A DNA stretch of 64,000 nucleotides from Nicotiana tabacum (lineage: Eukaryota > Streptophyta > Magnoliopsida > Solanales > Solanaceae), in assembly GCF_000715075.1 (NCBI RefSeq), contig NC_134095.1, positions 8,604,722-8,668,721 on the forward strand. Reading direction: 5' to 3'. Under the pieces are notes generated by a model. That model was given only the letters and a program-made list of their open reading frames with translations. It ran no database searches and had not been told where the DNA came from. A program made the translations under genes and the position numbers. Shown piece by piece: positions 21,671 through 33,139 of the stretch (position 1 is its first letter; the number at the start of each line of letters is the position of its first letter).

Positions 21671-22978
21671 TAGGTTGATACTAGGGATTCTAAACTAATC
21701 CTTTTTTTGGAATTTTCTTCTTATTTCTTTTTCCTTTTTTTAATGTATTTTTAGTTATTTTTGTTCAGTAAAAATGTAGAAAAGAATTTGGAGGAAACTT
21801 CCCTTTTGGGTTGATTCCTTGCTGCAAGGCTGTTTCTTGCACTTGTGCATTTCTTTTCCCTTTTGGTTGCACCTGCTTCTTGCACGGATGCTTTGGATTG
21901 CACCTGTTTCAATTCTCCAAACAAAGAACAATTGTCAGTTTGAAAACGGTGGTTGGTTCGGTGGCCTTGATCATTCCAATTGCTTGGTCTCGACCTCATT
22001 TCTGTTAAGAAACTCCGCCATTGATTGGATTCAAAGGCGACCCTCTTTCAAACTGATCAGACTCGGATTTCCAGATTTCATGATAATTCGCCCGTGTAAG
22101 GCTTTGGTTCTTCCATCTCATTCTGCTTGGGAATTTTTACTGGGGCAGATCTCATTGGGGATTTTTTTTCGTTATTTTTAATGCCTTTACTTTGGAGGTA
22201 ATCAACATCATGATCAGTCGGGATTGGACTGACGCACCACTGAGGCTGGGTATTTTCTTCACTTCTTGCTAGACGGAGCTCTATGAAACCGGTCCTGCCA
22301 CCTTTTCTTTCCAACACTTTTTGGAATTTAGGGTTAAAAACAAAAGGGATTCAAGGAAAGGTAAACAAAAAGCGGAGAAACGAATTTAAAGAGAAGCGTC
22401 CCTTTTGGGGAAAAGAAAGACTTATCTGAGGCGCATGCTGACTTTAAATTGACATGACATGCTTTTTGGACTGGATGCCCGACCCTCACGAACTTGCATT
22501 TTCTCATCAACCAAAAACGGATCTATGTTTCCCAACCAGGGAACCTTGCCAGAACTTTCTGTGGTGAAATCATCTTTTCAGCCGACAGCGCCCTATGCGG
22601 GTTTTTGCTAGTCGACCTCTCACATTTCTCTTCTCACCGTCGCCCGATAGTGCTTTTTGCGAGTTTTCACTAAACGGACTCTCTCATTCTTGGTTTCTCT
22701 ACTCCCGTCGCTTTATGATGCCCGAAGGTTTTTACCGACAAGACTCTCTCGTTTTATTTCTCTCAGTTTTAGAATGCATCAGCTTCCAACAATGATATTT
22801 CTTGGTTTCCCCCGCCTTTGGCAATTGATCCGAAGGACTTGCACTCGGTTTTTGGTAAAAAGAATTGTGGATGAAATTACAACTTTGGAACCATTTGGTG
22901 GGCCCGTGGTCAAAACATTATAACATCTGCCCCAGTTTCAACTTCAGGGAAAATTGGATTTTTGTTTTGGTGCGACTG
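21671..22978. repeat. Ogre 3' non-coding region with a second imperfect repeat
   Basis: No coding segment is recognised between the tandem arrays and the pol end. Within it, three imperfect 56-68-bp units start at 22582, 22638 and 22706, each with CGTCGC or CCGACA, a GCGAGTTTT/GCGGGTTTTT core and ACTCTCTC or ACCTCTCAC. A polypurine-like GGGGCAGATG (sense strand, about 22926-22935) resembles the true polypurine tract. Confidence 0.6.
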
Positions 22979-23030
22979 AACCCCAGAGAGAGGTTGCCTA
23001 CGTATCCTTTCGGAATCAAGTCAGATGTAG
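22979..23030. other. Ogre three-helix module, copy C
   Basis: H1 AACC (22979-22982) with GGTT (22992-22995); H2 CTACGT (22998-23003) with ATGTAG (23025-23030), including one G-T pair; H3 TCC (23005-23007) with GGA (23012-23014). Followed by TTCAGG. It lies about 180 nt after the pol stop. This is the weakest copy in H3. Confidence 0.55.
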
Positions 23031-23211
23031 TTCAGGCAAACATTTTGTTCTTGATTTTTTTTTGGTTTCAATAGTGCTTTTGGATTCCAAAGAGGGTAGC
23101 CAAAGAAATGTAACCGGCTCAAAGGGTTTGTAGAAAGAGTTGATAGTGTTTAGGTAGCGGGAATAAAAGGCTTCATCATCTCAAATGTGCCAACACATCA
23201 CCGAAGAAAAC

Positions 23212-25470
23212 TCAAACATAGTACCTTTTGACTGCATCCGTGTTCACAGCTATTTCAGGATCATTTCCTTCAATATCACCCAGATACAACGCTCCTCTTG
23301 GCAATATCTTCCTGATGATGTACGGGCCTTTCCAATTAGGAGAAAATTTTCCTTTCGCTTCCTGGTGATGTGGAAGAATGCGCCTTAACACTAGTTGACC
23401 TACCTCAAAATTCCTGGGTCGCACTTTCTTGTTGTAAGCACGGGCCATTATTTGTTGGTACAACTGCCCATGACAGACCGCAACCATTCGCTTTTCATCA
23501 ATTAAGGTCAACTGCTCCAATCGAGTCTTAACCCATTCGTTATCTTCAATCTCTGCTTCAACAATGGTTCAGAGCGAAGGAATTTCTACCTCTGCCGGTA
23601 TCACAGCCTCGGTCCCATAAACCAACAAGTATGGGGTTGCCCCTACTGATGTGCGTACTGTAGTGCGATATCCCAGCAAGGGAAAAATTAATTGTTCATG
23701 CCATTGTCTGGAACTCTGGATTGTCTTCCTCAAAATCTTCTTGATGTTTTTGTTTGCTGCTTCAACAGCGCCATTGGCCTTGGGACGATAAAGAGTGGAG
23801 TTCCTATGCGTTATTTTGAACTGTTCGCATACATCCTCCATCAAGTGACTATTCAGGTTTGCCGCATTATCTGTGATGATAGTTGCAGGAATAGCAAAAC
23901 GACAGATAAGATTTGAATGTACAAAATCCACCACGGCCTTCTTAGTGACCGATTTGAGAGTGACAGCTTCGACCCATTTTGTGAAGTAGTCGATAGCGAC
24001 CAATATGAATCTGTGCCCATTTGAGGCTTTCGGCTCAATGGGACCAATGACGTCCATACCCCAAGCGACAAAAGGCCATGGCGCCAACATAGGATGTAGC
24101 TCTATTGGAGGTGCATGAATCAGATCTCCATGTACCTGGCACTGATGACATTTCCGGACGAAACTGAAACAGTCTTTCTCCATGGTTATCCAATAATACC
24201 CAGCTCGAAGGATTTTCTTTTCCAGGACATACCCGTTTATATGAGGTCCACACACTCCTGCGTGTACTTCATGCATGATTTTTTCTGCCTCTTCGGCGTC
24301 AACACATCTTAACAAGTTGAGATCCGGGGTTCTTTTATACAATACCTCGCCGCTAAAAAAGAATCCACTCTTACGCCGCCTAATAGTTCTCTTTTGATCT
24401 CCGGTAGCATGTTCGGGGTATTTTTGTATCTTCAAGAACCTCTTAACATCATGGTACCATGGTTGGGTACATGGTCCTGCCTTGATTACATTACAGTAAC
24501 CGTGTCTTTCCCTGATTTGGATTTCCAAGGGATCGATGTGGGCATTGCCTGGGTAAGGTAACATTGAAGCTAAGGTGGCAAGTGCATCGGCTAATTTATT
24601 GTGACACCGCGGGATATACCTGAACTCTATTGATTTGAATCGCTTGCCGAGATCCTCCACGTGCTGCCGGTAAGGAATAAGCTTGACATCTCGAGTTTCC
24701 CATTCACCCTGGGCTTTCCGGATAATCAGATCAGAATCCCCCATAATCAACAAATCTTCAACATCTTGATCGATTGCCATATTCATGCCCATGATGCAGG
24801 CTTCATATTCAGCTGTATTGTTCGTGCAAAAGAAACGAAGCCTAGCTGTAGCCGAATAGTGTTGACCAGTGGGTGAGATTAAGATTGCCCCAATTCCTAC
24901 ACCTTTGGCGTTTACAGCCCCATCAAAGAACATCTTCCAAGCATGAGCGTCTTCCAAGACTACTTCTATGGTGTTTATTTCTTCATCTGGAAAATAAGTA
25001 CTCAATGGTTGGTATTCCTCATCAACCGGGTTCTCAGCCAAATGATTTGCTAGCGCCTGAGCTTTCATTGCCGTGCGAGTGACATAGACTATGTCGAATT
25101 CAGTAAGCAAGATTTTCCACTTTGCTAATCTCCCAGTAGGCATCGGTTTCTGGAATATATACTTCAAAGGATCCAACCTGGTCATGAGGTAAGTAGTATG
25201 AGCTTGGAGATAATGTCTCAATTTCTGAGCGACCCATGTCAAAGCACAACACGTTCTTTCCAACAAAGTATATTTGACTTCATAACCGGTGAACTTCTTG
25301 TTTAAGTAATAGATCGCCTGCTCTTTCTTTCCAGTTATGTCATGTTGTCCGAGGACTCAACCGAAGGAATTTTCCAAGACCGCCAGATACAAGAACAGGG
25401 GTCTCTCTGGCTCTGGCGGGACTAAAACTAGAGGATTTGAAAGATATTCTTTGATCTTGTCAAAAGCCTA
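23212..25470 (-). pseudogene. Ogre RNase H, second RNase H and integrase, broken
   Basis: Minus strand. The connection after RT reads AFDKIKEYLSNPLVLVPPEP, then a first RNase H (AIYYLNKKFTGYEVKYTLLE ... ALTWVAQKLRHYL). The second RNase H, about 24945-24535, shows FFDGAVNAKGVGIGAIL, NNTAEYEACIMGM, GDSDLI and a closing HNKLADALATLA, matching the archaeal-type extra domain of Tat elements. Integrase (about 24300-23570) has the HHCC zinc finger (HEVHAGVCGPH ... CHQCQ) and D-D-E core at WGMDVIGP, ITDNAAN and VEAANKN. Premature stops: TAG 25468, TGA 25357-25359, TGA 23569-23571. After the last, the C-terminal part continues in the same frame to VKRYYV and the true stop at 23212. Confidence 0.92.
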
Positions 25471-26668
25471 TTGACACTCAGCCGTCCATTTGATTGTTGC
25501 ATCCTTCCTTAATAGATTGAATATGGGCTCACATGTGCTAGTCAGTTGGGCAATGAATCGACTGATATAGTTTAACCTGCCCAACAGGCTCATCACGTCT
25601 TTCTTCGTTCTTGGAGGAGGTAGATCTCGGATAGACTTTATCTTTGTTGGATCTAACTCTATACCTCTCCTGCTTACTATGAAACCCAGAAGCTTGCCCG
25701 ATGGGACCCCGAAGGCGCACTTAGCCGGATTCACCTTCAGGTTGTACTTTCTCAGCCTCTCAAAGAACTTCCTCAAGTCTCGGACATGATCGTCCTGAGT
25801 CCTGGACTTGGCTATCACGTCGTCTACATACACCTCTATATCTTGATGCATCATATCATAAAAAATGGCAGTCATGGCTCTCATGTAAGTTGCCCCGGCA
25901 TTCTTTAAACCGAATGGCATAACCCGATAACAGTAAGTACCGCAAGGTGTAGTGAAGGCGGTTTACTCGGCATCTTCTTCATCCATCAACACCTGATGAT
26001 ATCCAGCGTAACAATCTACGAAAGACTGTATCTCATGTTTGGCACAGTTATCAACAAGGATGTGGATGTTGGGCAACGGGAAATTGTCTTTGGGACTTGC
26101 CCTATTCAAATCTCGATAATCCACACACACCCGAGTTTTCCCATCTTTCTTCGGTACCGGAACTACATTATCCAACCACGTAGTATACTGGACTACCCGA
26201 ATTACTCTTGTTTTCAGCTGCTTTGTGATTTCTTCTTTGATCTTATCACTGATATCAGTCTTGAACTTCCTCTGCTTCTGTTGAACTGGAGGACAATCAG
26301 GGTAAATTGGCAATTTATGCACCACTAGATCAACACCTAATCCTGGCATGTCATCGTATGACCAAGAAAACACATCTTTAAATTCAAAGAGGAGTTGAAT
26401 TATTGCATCTCGCGTTTTCTCATATGTGTGAATGCTTATTTTGGTTTCTCGGATTTCTTCAAGAGTTCCCAAGTTAAATGGTTCGGTGTCATTCAAATTC
26501 GGCTTAGGTTTATTCTCAAAGTGTTCCAGTTCTCGATTTATTTCCCTAAAAGCCTCTTCTTCGTCATATTCCGGTTCTTGGTTCATTATTTCACAATTAA
26601 ACAACTCATTTGGATCTGGGTGTGAAGTCCGCAAGCATGTCATATTATTTAAAGCCGCATTATTATAA
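25471..26668 (-). pseudogene. Ogre reverse transcriptase exon, broken by one stop
   Basis: After the presumed 3' splice site the frame reads NNAALNNMTCLRTSHPDP, an acidic linker, FKDVFSWSYDDMPGL, and RT motifs VCVDYRDLNRASPKDNFPLP, MPFGLKNAGATY and the catalytic VYVDDVIAKS (about 25830). TAA at 25963-25965 interrupts it between the palm motifs; reading continues in the same frame on the far side, so this is a point lesion. RT would copy the element RNA into DNA. Confidence 0.93.
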
Positions 26669-26869
26669 CTGAAAGGAAAAGATAAAAGAAAAAATAGCAA
26701 AAATCAGAAAGAATAAAGGAAAAATAATGAAATACTGATTTTATTCCTTGGAATTGGGAAGATAACAGGGTTTATAATTCAGGAAGTTAAAACAGGAAAC
26801 AAAAGAAAAACATCCGAGTTACACCTTGGGATAACTCGTGATGTAGGAAAGGTGGCAGGACAGGTCTAC
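26669..26869 (-). other. Probable intron between protease tail and RT of the Ogre
   Basis: The sense strand begins GTAGAC after CCGG and ends in a long T-rich tract, TTTTCCTTTCAG. The upstream frame meets a TAG that is part of the donor site itself (26866-26868). With this donor and acceptor the phase is preserved and the frame passes from protease tail to RT linker without a stop. An intron at this place is known for Ogre elements. Alternative donor GTGTAA at 26824 would retain the stop. Splicing itself is not shown by DNA. Confidence 0.75.
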
Positions 26870-27297
26870 CCGGACTCCTGCCTAACTGGGAACGGTGTGG
26901 CCTCCCAATTTTGAAGCTTAGCATTTGGCCCCATGTATAGCACCTCAGCGGTGCTTGTGCCTTCTCCTAGCTGAACCATGTGAGTTTCGTAAAACATTTC
27001 TCTCATTGCCCAACATATTTCTTCAATCTCTTCGGCCGTAAAGGCCTCGTTATCTTCTTCTTCAATGTACTTTGGTCTGACGAAAGTTTCGTACAAATGT
27101 GGCAATGGTCGAGGCATTTTCCATCCCTCATTTTTTCTCTTCTTTGCTCAATCTTCATCTTTTGGAGTAGGTTGGAAGCCTATCCGAAGGAGTTTCTTAG
27201 TGGAAGGCAAGGTGATAGGTTTCGTTATTCCTTGCAGCGATTTTCCAAGCCCTTTTCTCGGTTTGAATCCCTATCGGACCATTTCTTTAGCAACCAT
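26866..27297 (-). pseudogene. G-patch-like tail and acidic segment after the Ogre protease
   Basis: Directly after the protease the frame reads MVAKEMVR, a TAG (27271-27273), then GFKPRKGLGKSLQGI (27270 downward), strongly like the glycine-rich G-patch core of RNA-processing proteins. A TGA follows at 27148-27150, then PRPLPHLYETFVRP, an acidic EEEDNEAFTAEEIEEI helix and QNWEATPFPV before the intron donor. G-patch domains at the protease C-terminus are known in betaretroviruses. Whether this one binds nucleic acid or RT is inference. Confidence 0.65.
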
Positions 27298-28230
27298 GAT
27301 TGAAGCGTTAGACAAGAAAGGTTGGGGAAAAGGACTCCTTTCATTATACTGCTCCTCCAGCACAACTTCAAAAACCTGATAAACTGTGTGCTCACTCCCT
27401 TCCCTTGCTTCAAGATATGGGATGGACGAGTCCCGATAAATAGACTGTTCGTCTTCTCCGTGGACCACAATTTCCCGATCTTCGTATTCAAACTTCACCA
27501 TTTGGTGGAGAGTGGAGGGTACAGCCCCTACAGCATGAATCCAAGGCCTTCCGAGGAGAAAGTTGTAAGATGTGTACATATCCAGTACCTGGAAAGTTAT
27601 TTCAAACTCCACCGGCCCGATAGTCAATACCAGGTCAATTTCCCCGAGGGTGTCCCTCTTGATGCCATCAAAAGCTCTTACACAGAAATTATTGGGGCGA
27701 ATCCTTCCGGTCCCAATTTCCATTCTTTGCAGCGTGGAAAGCGGACAAATGTCAACACCCGAACCTCCATCCAACATTACTCGCTTGACGTAGTAGTCCT
27801 CACACTTGGCTGTCAAATGTACAGCCTTGTTGTGAGCTGCTCCCTCCGGAGGCAAATCGTTCTTGCTAAAAAAAACTTTATTAACCGCAAAGAACCTTTC
27901 CGTCATTCTTTCAAGTTGTTCAACTGAAGTCTCAGCCGGCACATACGCTTCATTCAAGGTTTTGAGCAGGATCTTCTGATGTTCGGCGGACCTCATTAGC
28001 AAAGATAGCATATACACTTGTTCAGGGTATTTGCGCAACTGATCCACCACTTCATAGTCAAGCATATTCATCTTCTGGAAGAAAGCCTCTGCTTTTTCAG
28101 CGTTTACAGGCTTCTTGGGTGGGAAGCGCTTCCGTGTGGCATTGTTCAACTCTTGAGTGTCTGAATATTTTCTAGCAGAAGTATTTTCTGGAAGTTCCCC
28201 CATGATTTCTTTGCCTTTGTATGTAACCAA
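27271..28230 (-). pseudogene. Ogre protease
   Basis: A 319-residue open segment. Retropepsin active site VMLDGGSGVDICP has its aspartate near residue 154; the family more often has DSG/DTG but DGG is frequent in Tat-type elements. FLLGRPWIHAVGAVPST is the matching flap-distal GRPW block. The N-terminal part (FFQKMNMLDYEVVDQLRKYP) links to gag. A TAG at 28246-28248, where tryptophan is expected (TGG to TAG), separates it from gag in the same frame. Confidence 0.88.
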
Positions 28231-28248
28231 TGTTTGTTGATAATTCTA

Positions 28249-29322
28249 CAGTACCGTAGACAGGTCTGTCATTGGCTTCTGTGGTACGCGTCCGATAACC
28301 ACTGGCTCATTCAGCCGAGGCGGTTTAATCGTCCCCCGGACCACATAGGCCCCTTTCGACACGTACATCGGTATTGCCCTTTTTATTTCGAATCTTTGTG
28401 GCTTCTCTGATCAACCTCGTGGAATATAAAGAACCTCATTCTTCGAAGGCACCATCTTATCTGTCTTTGTCTCAGCCTTCTTTTCGAGCTCAACCTTGAC
28501 AGTATTAGTCTTCTTTTCCCCTTTATCTTGCTTCGGGGCTGCTTTAGGATTTCTCTCTGCATCGACAATGGCGATTATAGATTTCAGGGCAGGATCAAAC
28601 TCCTTGTCCTCACAGATCATCCCAATCAACGGCCCATTATTGTGAGCGGGCAACAGATTGTTGGTCACATTTGGGACCTCCTCGTCCCTTAATACTATCT
28701 TTCCCTGTTCTATTAAGTTCTCTACCACCCTTCTTAAAGTCCAACAATCATTGGTATCATGCCCTTCTTCTCCCGAATGATAAGCACACCTAACACCAGC
28801 TTTGTAAGCAGGTGATGCTGGATTGTGCCTTGTCTGAGAGACTGGTTGCAGGAAACCCATCTGGACTAGTTTTGGGAATAGGGTAGAATACGGTTCACCA
28901 ATGGGTGTGAAAGTTTGTCTTCTGGGGGGTTCTTGAGGACGGAAATTATTTTGGGGTAGTTGTGGATTATAGTGGTTTCGGTAAGGAGGCTGATTTCTGG
29001 GAGGTGGAGGTTGGCTCCAATTGGCTTGTTGCGGTGGCCGGACATAAGGCTGAGTATACATGATCGAGTATGGCTGAGGAGTATATGCCAGATCTTGGTG
29101 AGGGTAATAGTGCTGCGGGGTCCTCTCTGAGAAAAGGGGTCCGGGAGTATAGTTTCTCCTTGTACCCGACGATGCCATGAACGTTTCTTCCCTTTTATTT
29201 CCCTTTGCTATTCCTCCAGACCCACCCTGAATGGCTTGGGAGGTAGCTCTGATAGTATATTGGCTTAGAATTCGACCCGTTTTTAGCCCATTTTCTACCA
29301 TTTCTCCGATCTTAATTGCTTA
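28249..29322 (-). pseudogene. Ogre gag, C-terminal proline-rich part and zinc knuckle
   Basis: A 296-residue open segment (29301-28411) rich in proline, glutamine and tyrosine (PQPYSIMYTQPYVRPPQQ), followed by a zinc-knuckle variant CAYHSGEEGHDTNDCW and a lysine/glutamate-rich tail. TAA at 29320-29322 (GAA to TAA likely) and TGA at 28411-28413 bound it; the frame continues on both sides, ending at TAG 28246-28248. Confidence 0.85.
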
Positions 29323-30540
29323 TGCGAAAGGTTTCCCAATGGCCGACATCATGTTTTGGAAGTAATCTGATTCTTGAGCTTGGAGGAAAGTAGTGACCAT
29401 TTCTATTTCATCCATGGGAGGTTTTACTCTTGATGCCTGCTCGCGCCATTTAATAGCGTATTTTTTGAAGCTTTCTGAGGGTTTCTTCTTCAAGTTTGAC
29501 AAAGAATTCCTGTCTGGCGCGATGTCAATATTATACTGAAACTGCCTTACAAAATCTCTGGCAAGATCGTCCCAAATGTGCCATCGAGATATGTCCTGAT
29601 CTATATACCATTCTGAGGCTATGCCCACCAAGCTTTCTCCGAAGTATGCCATCAACAATTCTTCTTTGCCGCCAGCCCCACGCAATTGGTTGCAATACCT
29701 TTTGAGGTGAGCAATGGGATCGCCATGCCTATCATATTTCTCAAACTTCGGTGTTTTGAACCCTACGGGCAGGTGCACGTGAGGGAACATGCACAGATCA
29801 GTATAGGAAACACTCTTCTGCTCGCTTAAACCTTGCATATTTTTTAAACTCTACTCGAGGCTCCTCATTCTTTTTGCCATTTTATCTTGTTCAAGAGCTT
29901 TGGGATTTTGGTCTTGCCTAGGCGTAAGCTCGTATTGAGGCTGCTGAGGGTGAGTGCTGGTGGTAAACCGAGTTGGTTCCAGCGAGAAGGATGGTGTTTG
30001 AAATGTGAATGAGGAAGAGTCAAAATTAGGCCTGTGTGTAGCGGGTTGTGCCACGATTGGACAGGGCGGTGCAGTGAATATGTTTGTAGCCACATCTGTC
30101 GTTGACATCCGGGGATAAGAATCAGAGGGTGATCCAGCGGAGTGGGCTGAAATGGTAGGGTACCCGAATGGGGTAGTTGGATAATTTATGGGGACGTTGG
30201 AAGTCCCACTTGTCCTAGAGAACAACTTGGGGAATCCAGGGATTACACTCGCCAGCTCTTTTCCATTCTTCCAGTCATCCAACATTTCCAACATACGAAG
30301 CCGCAAGATTCTGTTTTCTTCAGCAGTTGCTGATTCGGAAGTTGGGATGGCCGAGATTGAACTCTCTTCAGAGACAGGAATTGTTGGCAAAGGAATTTCT
30401 GAAGACATCTCTACACTTCCCTTTGATCTCGTGAAGTAAGTGTGAATATTTCCTCTCAATTTAGTGACGGGTAGCTGAACACTTCCTTTTGACCTCGTAA
30501 AGTATGAATGTGAGGCCAGACCTCCACCAAACCAAACCAC
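29320..30540 (-). pseudogene. Ogre gag, N-terminal and capsid-like part
   Basis: From 30540 the frame has two copies of the short motif SYFTRSKGSV / TYFTRSKGSV, a Ser/Pro/Thr-rich stretch, TAG at 29851-29853 (CAG to TAG likely), then the core Retrotrans_gag region: FKTPKFEKYDRHGDPIAHLK, MAYFGESLVGIASEWY, LARDFVRQFQYNIDIAPD and SFKKYAIKWREQA. It ends at TAA 29320. Gag would assemble the particle. The true start codon is not certain. Confidence 0.88.
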
Positions 30541-30779
30541 CTTTCTAAAAACCTGGACTTAGCAGCAAACAAACGGTTAGTTTGAAACAAATAACAGACA
30601 GGTAATCTCACATTGGGGTGTGATGCACCTATATAGTTAAGTGAATTTCTACATGTTTGCATCGATGACATGCGTCATTCCGGCTTCTCTTTATGCTCCC
30701 TCTTTATGCTCCCCTTTATTTTTTTATTTTTTTTATTATTATATATTTTTTTATTATTTGAAGTTAAAAACGTGACCGG

Positions 30780-30835
30780 ATCCGATGAGGATTGCCTACG
30801 TATCACGATGCCGCGTGAATCAGATCATTACGTAG
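30780..30835. other. Ogre three-helix module, copy B
   Basis: H1 ATCC (30780-30783) with GGAT (30789-30792), loop GATGA; H2 CTACGTA (30796-30802) with TACGTAG (30829-30835); H3 TCACG (30803-30807) with CGTGA (30814-30818). Followed by TTCAAG. It lies in the spacer between ORF1 and gag. Copy A has the same H1 loop with a different stem. Confidence 0.6.
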
Positions 30836-31001
30836 TTCAAGACAAACAAGTGTAAAAATAAAGAAACAATCTATTACAAACTAACATTTTTGAAAAAGGG
30901 AGAATAACAGACTTGAAATAAATACAAACTCAACAACTACTGATACACCCTGATGCGAAAAGACAAACAAAAGACGCCAAAACGGAAAATACAGACTTGA
31001 C

Positions 31002-31325
31002 CTATAAATAAATTAAAGCCTTAAAACTTGGCGACCGCGGGGCATCATTCGGCCTCGCCGCGGGTTTAGGGGCGAGGTCCCTTTCAAGTTGTTCCAGCTC
31101 ATACATGGTTTGCTTGACATAAATCATCACTGCCGAGAAGAAGGTAGTGCGGGTCATATCTTCGCATCGTAGACACCTCCTAATGATGGCATGGGCAATG
31201 GTCTTAATCTTATCCCTGGTTTGCCTCTTTTCTACGAGTAGGCGCTCTATTTGATCATTACGGGCCTTCAAAACCCAAGAATCCCGGAGATGTTGATTCT
31301 GCCACTGCTGAATTTCTACTTCCAT
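31002..31325 (-). pseudogene. Ogre ORF1, C-terminal end after a frameshift
   Basis: The coiled-coil reading from the previous segment continues here in another frame (AQMEVEIQQWQNQHLRDSW ... YVKQTMYELEQLERDL), so about one base has been gained or lost near 31330-31345. It ends at 31002. Confidence 0.75.
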
Positions 31326-32044
31326 TTGGGCCAGTAAATCATAGCAACGTCTATTTCAGCTTCAAAGGTTCGGGCTTGCTCAAACGCTCTGTCCTCAAGA
31401 GTGGCCACCTTTCTCTTCAAATTGGCAATGGCTTGCTTGTGGTCCCTTTTCAACTGCTGCAGATGCCGGTTGCGCTCTTTTGTTCTTTTTGCCCAGTGTG
31501 TCTCGAGTCCTGCTATGGTATTCTCAAGATTCTCTGACTTACTCCGGCACTCACCAATTTTCATTTTTAAACCTTTTATCAGTCGATCATCTGACCGGCT
31601 CCTTTGTTGGTTATCGGCGGCCATCCTTATCTGCTGGATTTGGGCCCTAAGCGTCTCGTTTTCCTGGGTCAACTTGTTCTTTTCTCCCAGATCAGTAGCA
31701 ACTTGCACGTTGTGCTCAAATTTTAGACCTTCAATTTGTTGTTTCAGTTTGCTGATTTCAAACCGATAGTCTTTTTCTTTTGCTAACCAATCACATTGCT
31801 CCTGTGATGACTCGGCAAAATTCAGGATATGGGGTCTTTTAGCCGGCCTTTTATGCTCAAGTTCTCTTCTGTACCACACAAGGTACCCTGGTGCTACTTC
31901 ACCTTTGGCCCGATCCTGCATGCAAGTATCTGCTTTTAAACATTGGCATTCATTCCAGATCTGGCGGACTTTTGCTTCAGGAAATTGTCCGTCAGGGCTA
32001 ATCTCAATTGTTTGAGCACTAAGATCTTCCTCGTGCGGCACTAT
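31316..32044 (-). pseudogene. Ogre ORF1, coiled-coil part
   Basis: In the same frame as the ORF1 N-terminal part and separated from it only by the TAG at 32045-32047. Residues from about 85 on form heptad-like coiled coil (KLKQQIEGLKFEHNVQ, LTQENETLRAQIQQIR, LKMKIGECRSKSENLENTI). It likely mediates oligomerisation. Confidence 0.8.
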
Positions 32045-33058
32045 CTAGCATCTCCTGAGTTGTCTCAAAACTCGATAGGGCGCGTAAGGCTGAATGCTCT
32101 TATGTCCCATCAATAGAAAGTGGGTCCTAGCGGTCGGCATATATATGACCTCATCAACAGGCAACCATCCCAGTGTCCATTGTATTTGGCTGGCGGTGAG
32201 GATTCGAAAGAATGTCGTCCATGCCGTAACTCCCTCGGGTAGACTGACCTCCTTGATTCTCATGTAAAACTCTTCTATGCAAGTCTTCTTCGAGGAACCA
32301 TAACTCAAAAGCTCGAAACGGCGGCAGAGATGTTCAGTCATCCATATTTGTAGCAGCAAATTACGCCCCTCGAAAAAATTCCCTCTAGCTTTGCAGGCTG
32401 TGAGAGCTCGAAAGATATCAGATACTATCATAGGCGCGAGAGTGCTTTCATTTTGAGTGAGCAAAGTAGTGACAACCCCGGATATTTTCAGATCAATGTT
32501 TCCGTCTTTCCTCAGAAACACTAAAAGGCCCAAAAATGCTATCATGAAAGCCACTCGTTTATGCTCATCCCACTTCTGACGGTTACCTTTGCTGCATAGC
32601 TTGTTAACCGGATTGTTGAACCCTCCTACATGACCATATCTGTCGTATAAAAAGCGCGGACTACAGAAACCTGCGGCCAAATCTGGGTTATGGACCGTCC
32701 TGGGTATCTTTAATGAATCTAGAAAACGATGCACAGTGACAGCTCTTGGGGCAACCAGGTATTTTTGCATCAATGGAACTTCAACATTTCCGATGTACCT
32801 GGCTATTTCCTCCAGAGTCGGGGTGAGTTCAAAATCGGAGAAGTGGAAGACATTGTGTGTCGGGTCCCAGTAGGTGACCAAAGCTCTTATGATATCTCCC
32901 CGAGGCTGGATTTCCAATAAACCCGTGAGACCTTTCAGATATTTCTTGACCTCATCTTGCCCTTCACTACCTAGATCATCCCACCATAGCCGCAACTTGA
33001 CAGAGATATTAGCCATTATCGAAAAGTGTTCATTTTGCATTGTGCTCATCCTGCACAT
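32045..33058 (-). pseudogene. Ogre ORF1, N-terminal globular domain (plant-mobile-domain-like)
   Basis: A 337-residue open segment starting MCRMSTMQNEHF. It contains LRLWWDDLGSEGQDEVKKYL, FHFSDFELTPTLEEIARYIG, DEHKRVAFMIAFLGLLVF and ALTACKARGNFFEGRNLLLQ. This pattern is typical of the Ogre-specific ORF1 and resembles the plant mobile domain / aminotransferase-like proteins (DUF7745-type). Its molecular role is unknown. A single TAG at 32045-32047, probably CAG to TAG, ends it. Confidence 0.82.
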
Positions 33059-33139
33059 TTATTAGGGTGATTTAAGCAAAAGATTATTTGACTCAAAGAT
33101 AATTTGACTATGTTTTAGAAAAAAAGATCCGATTTTCAA

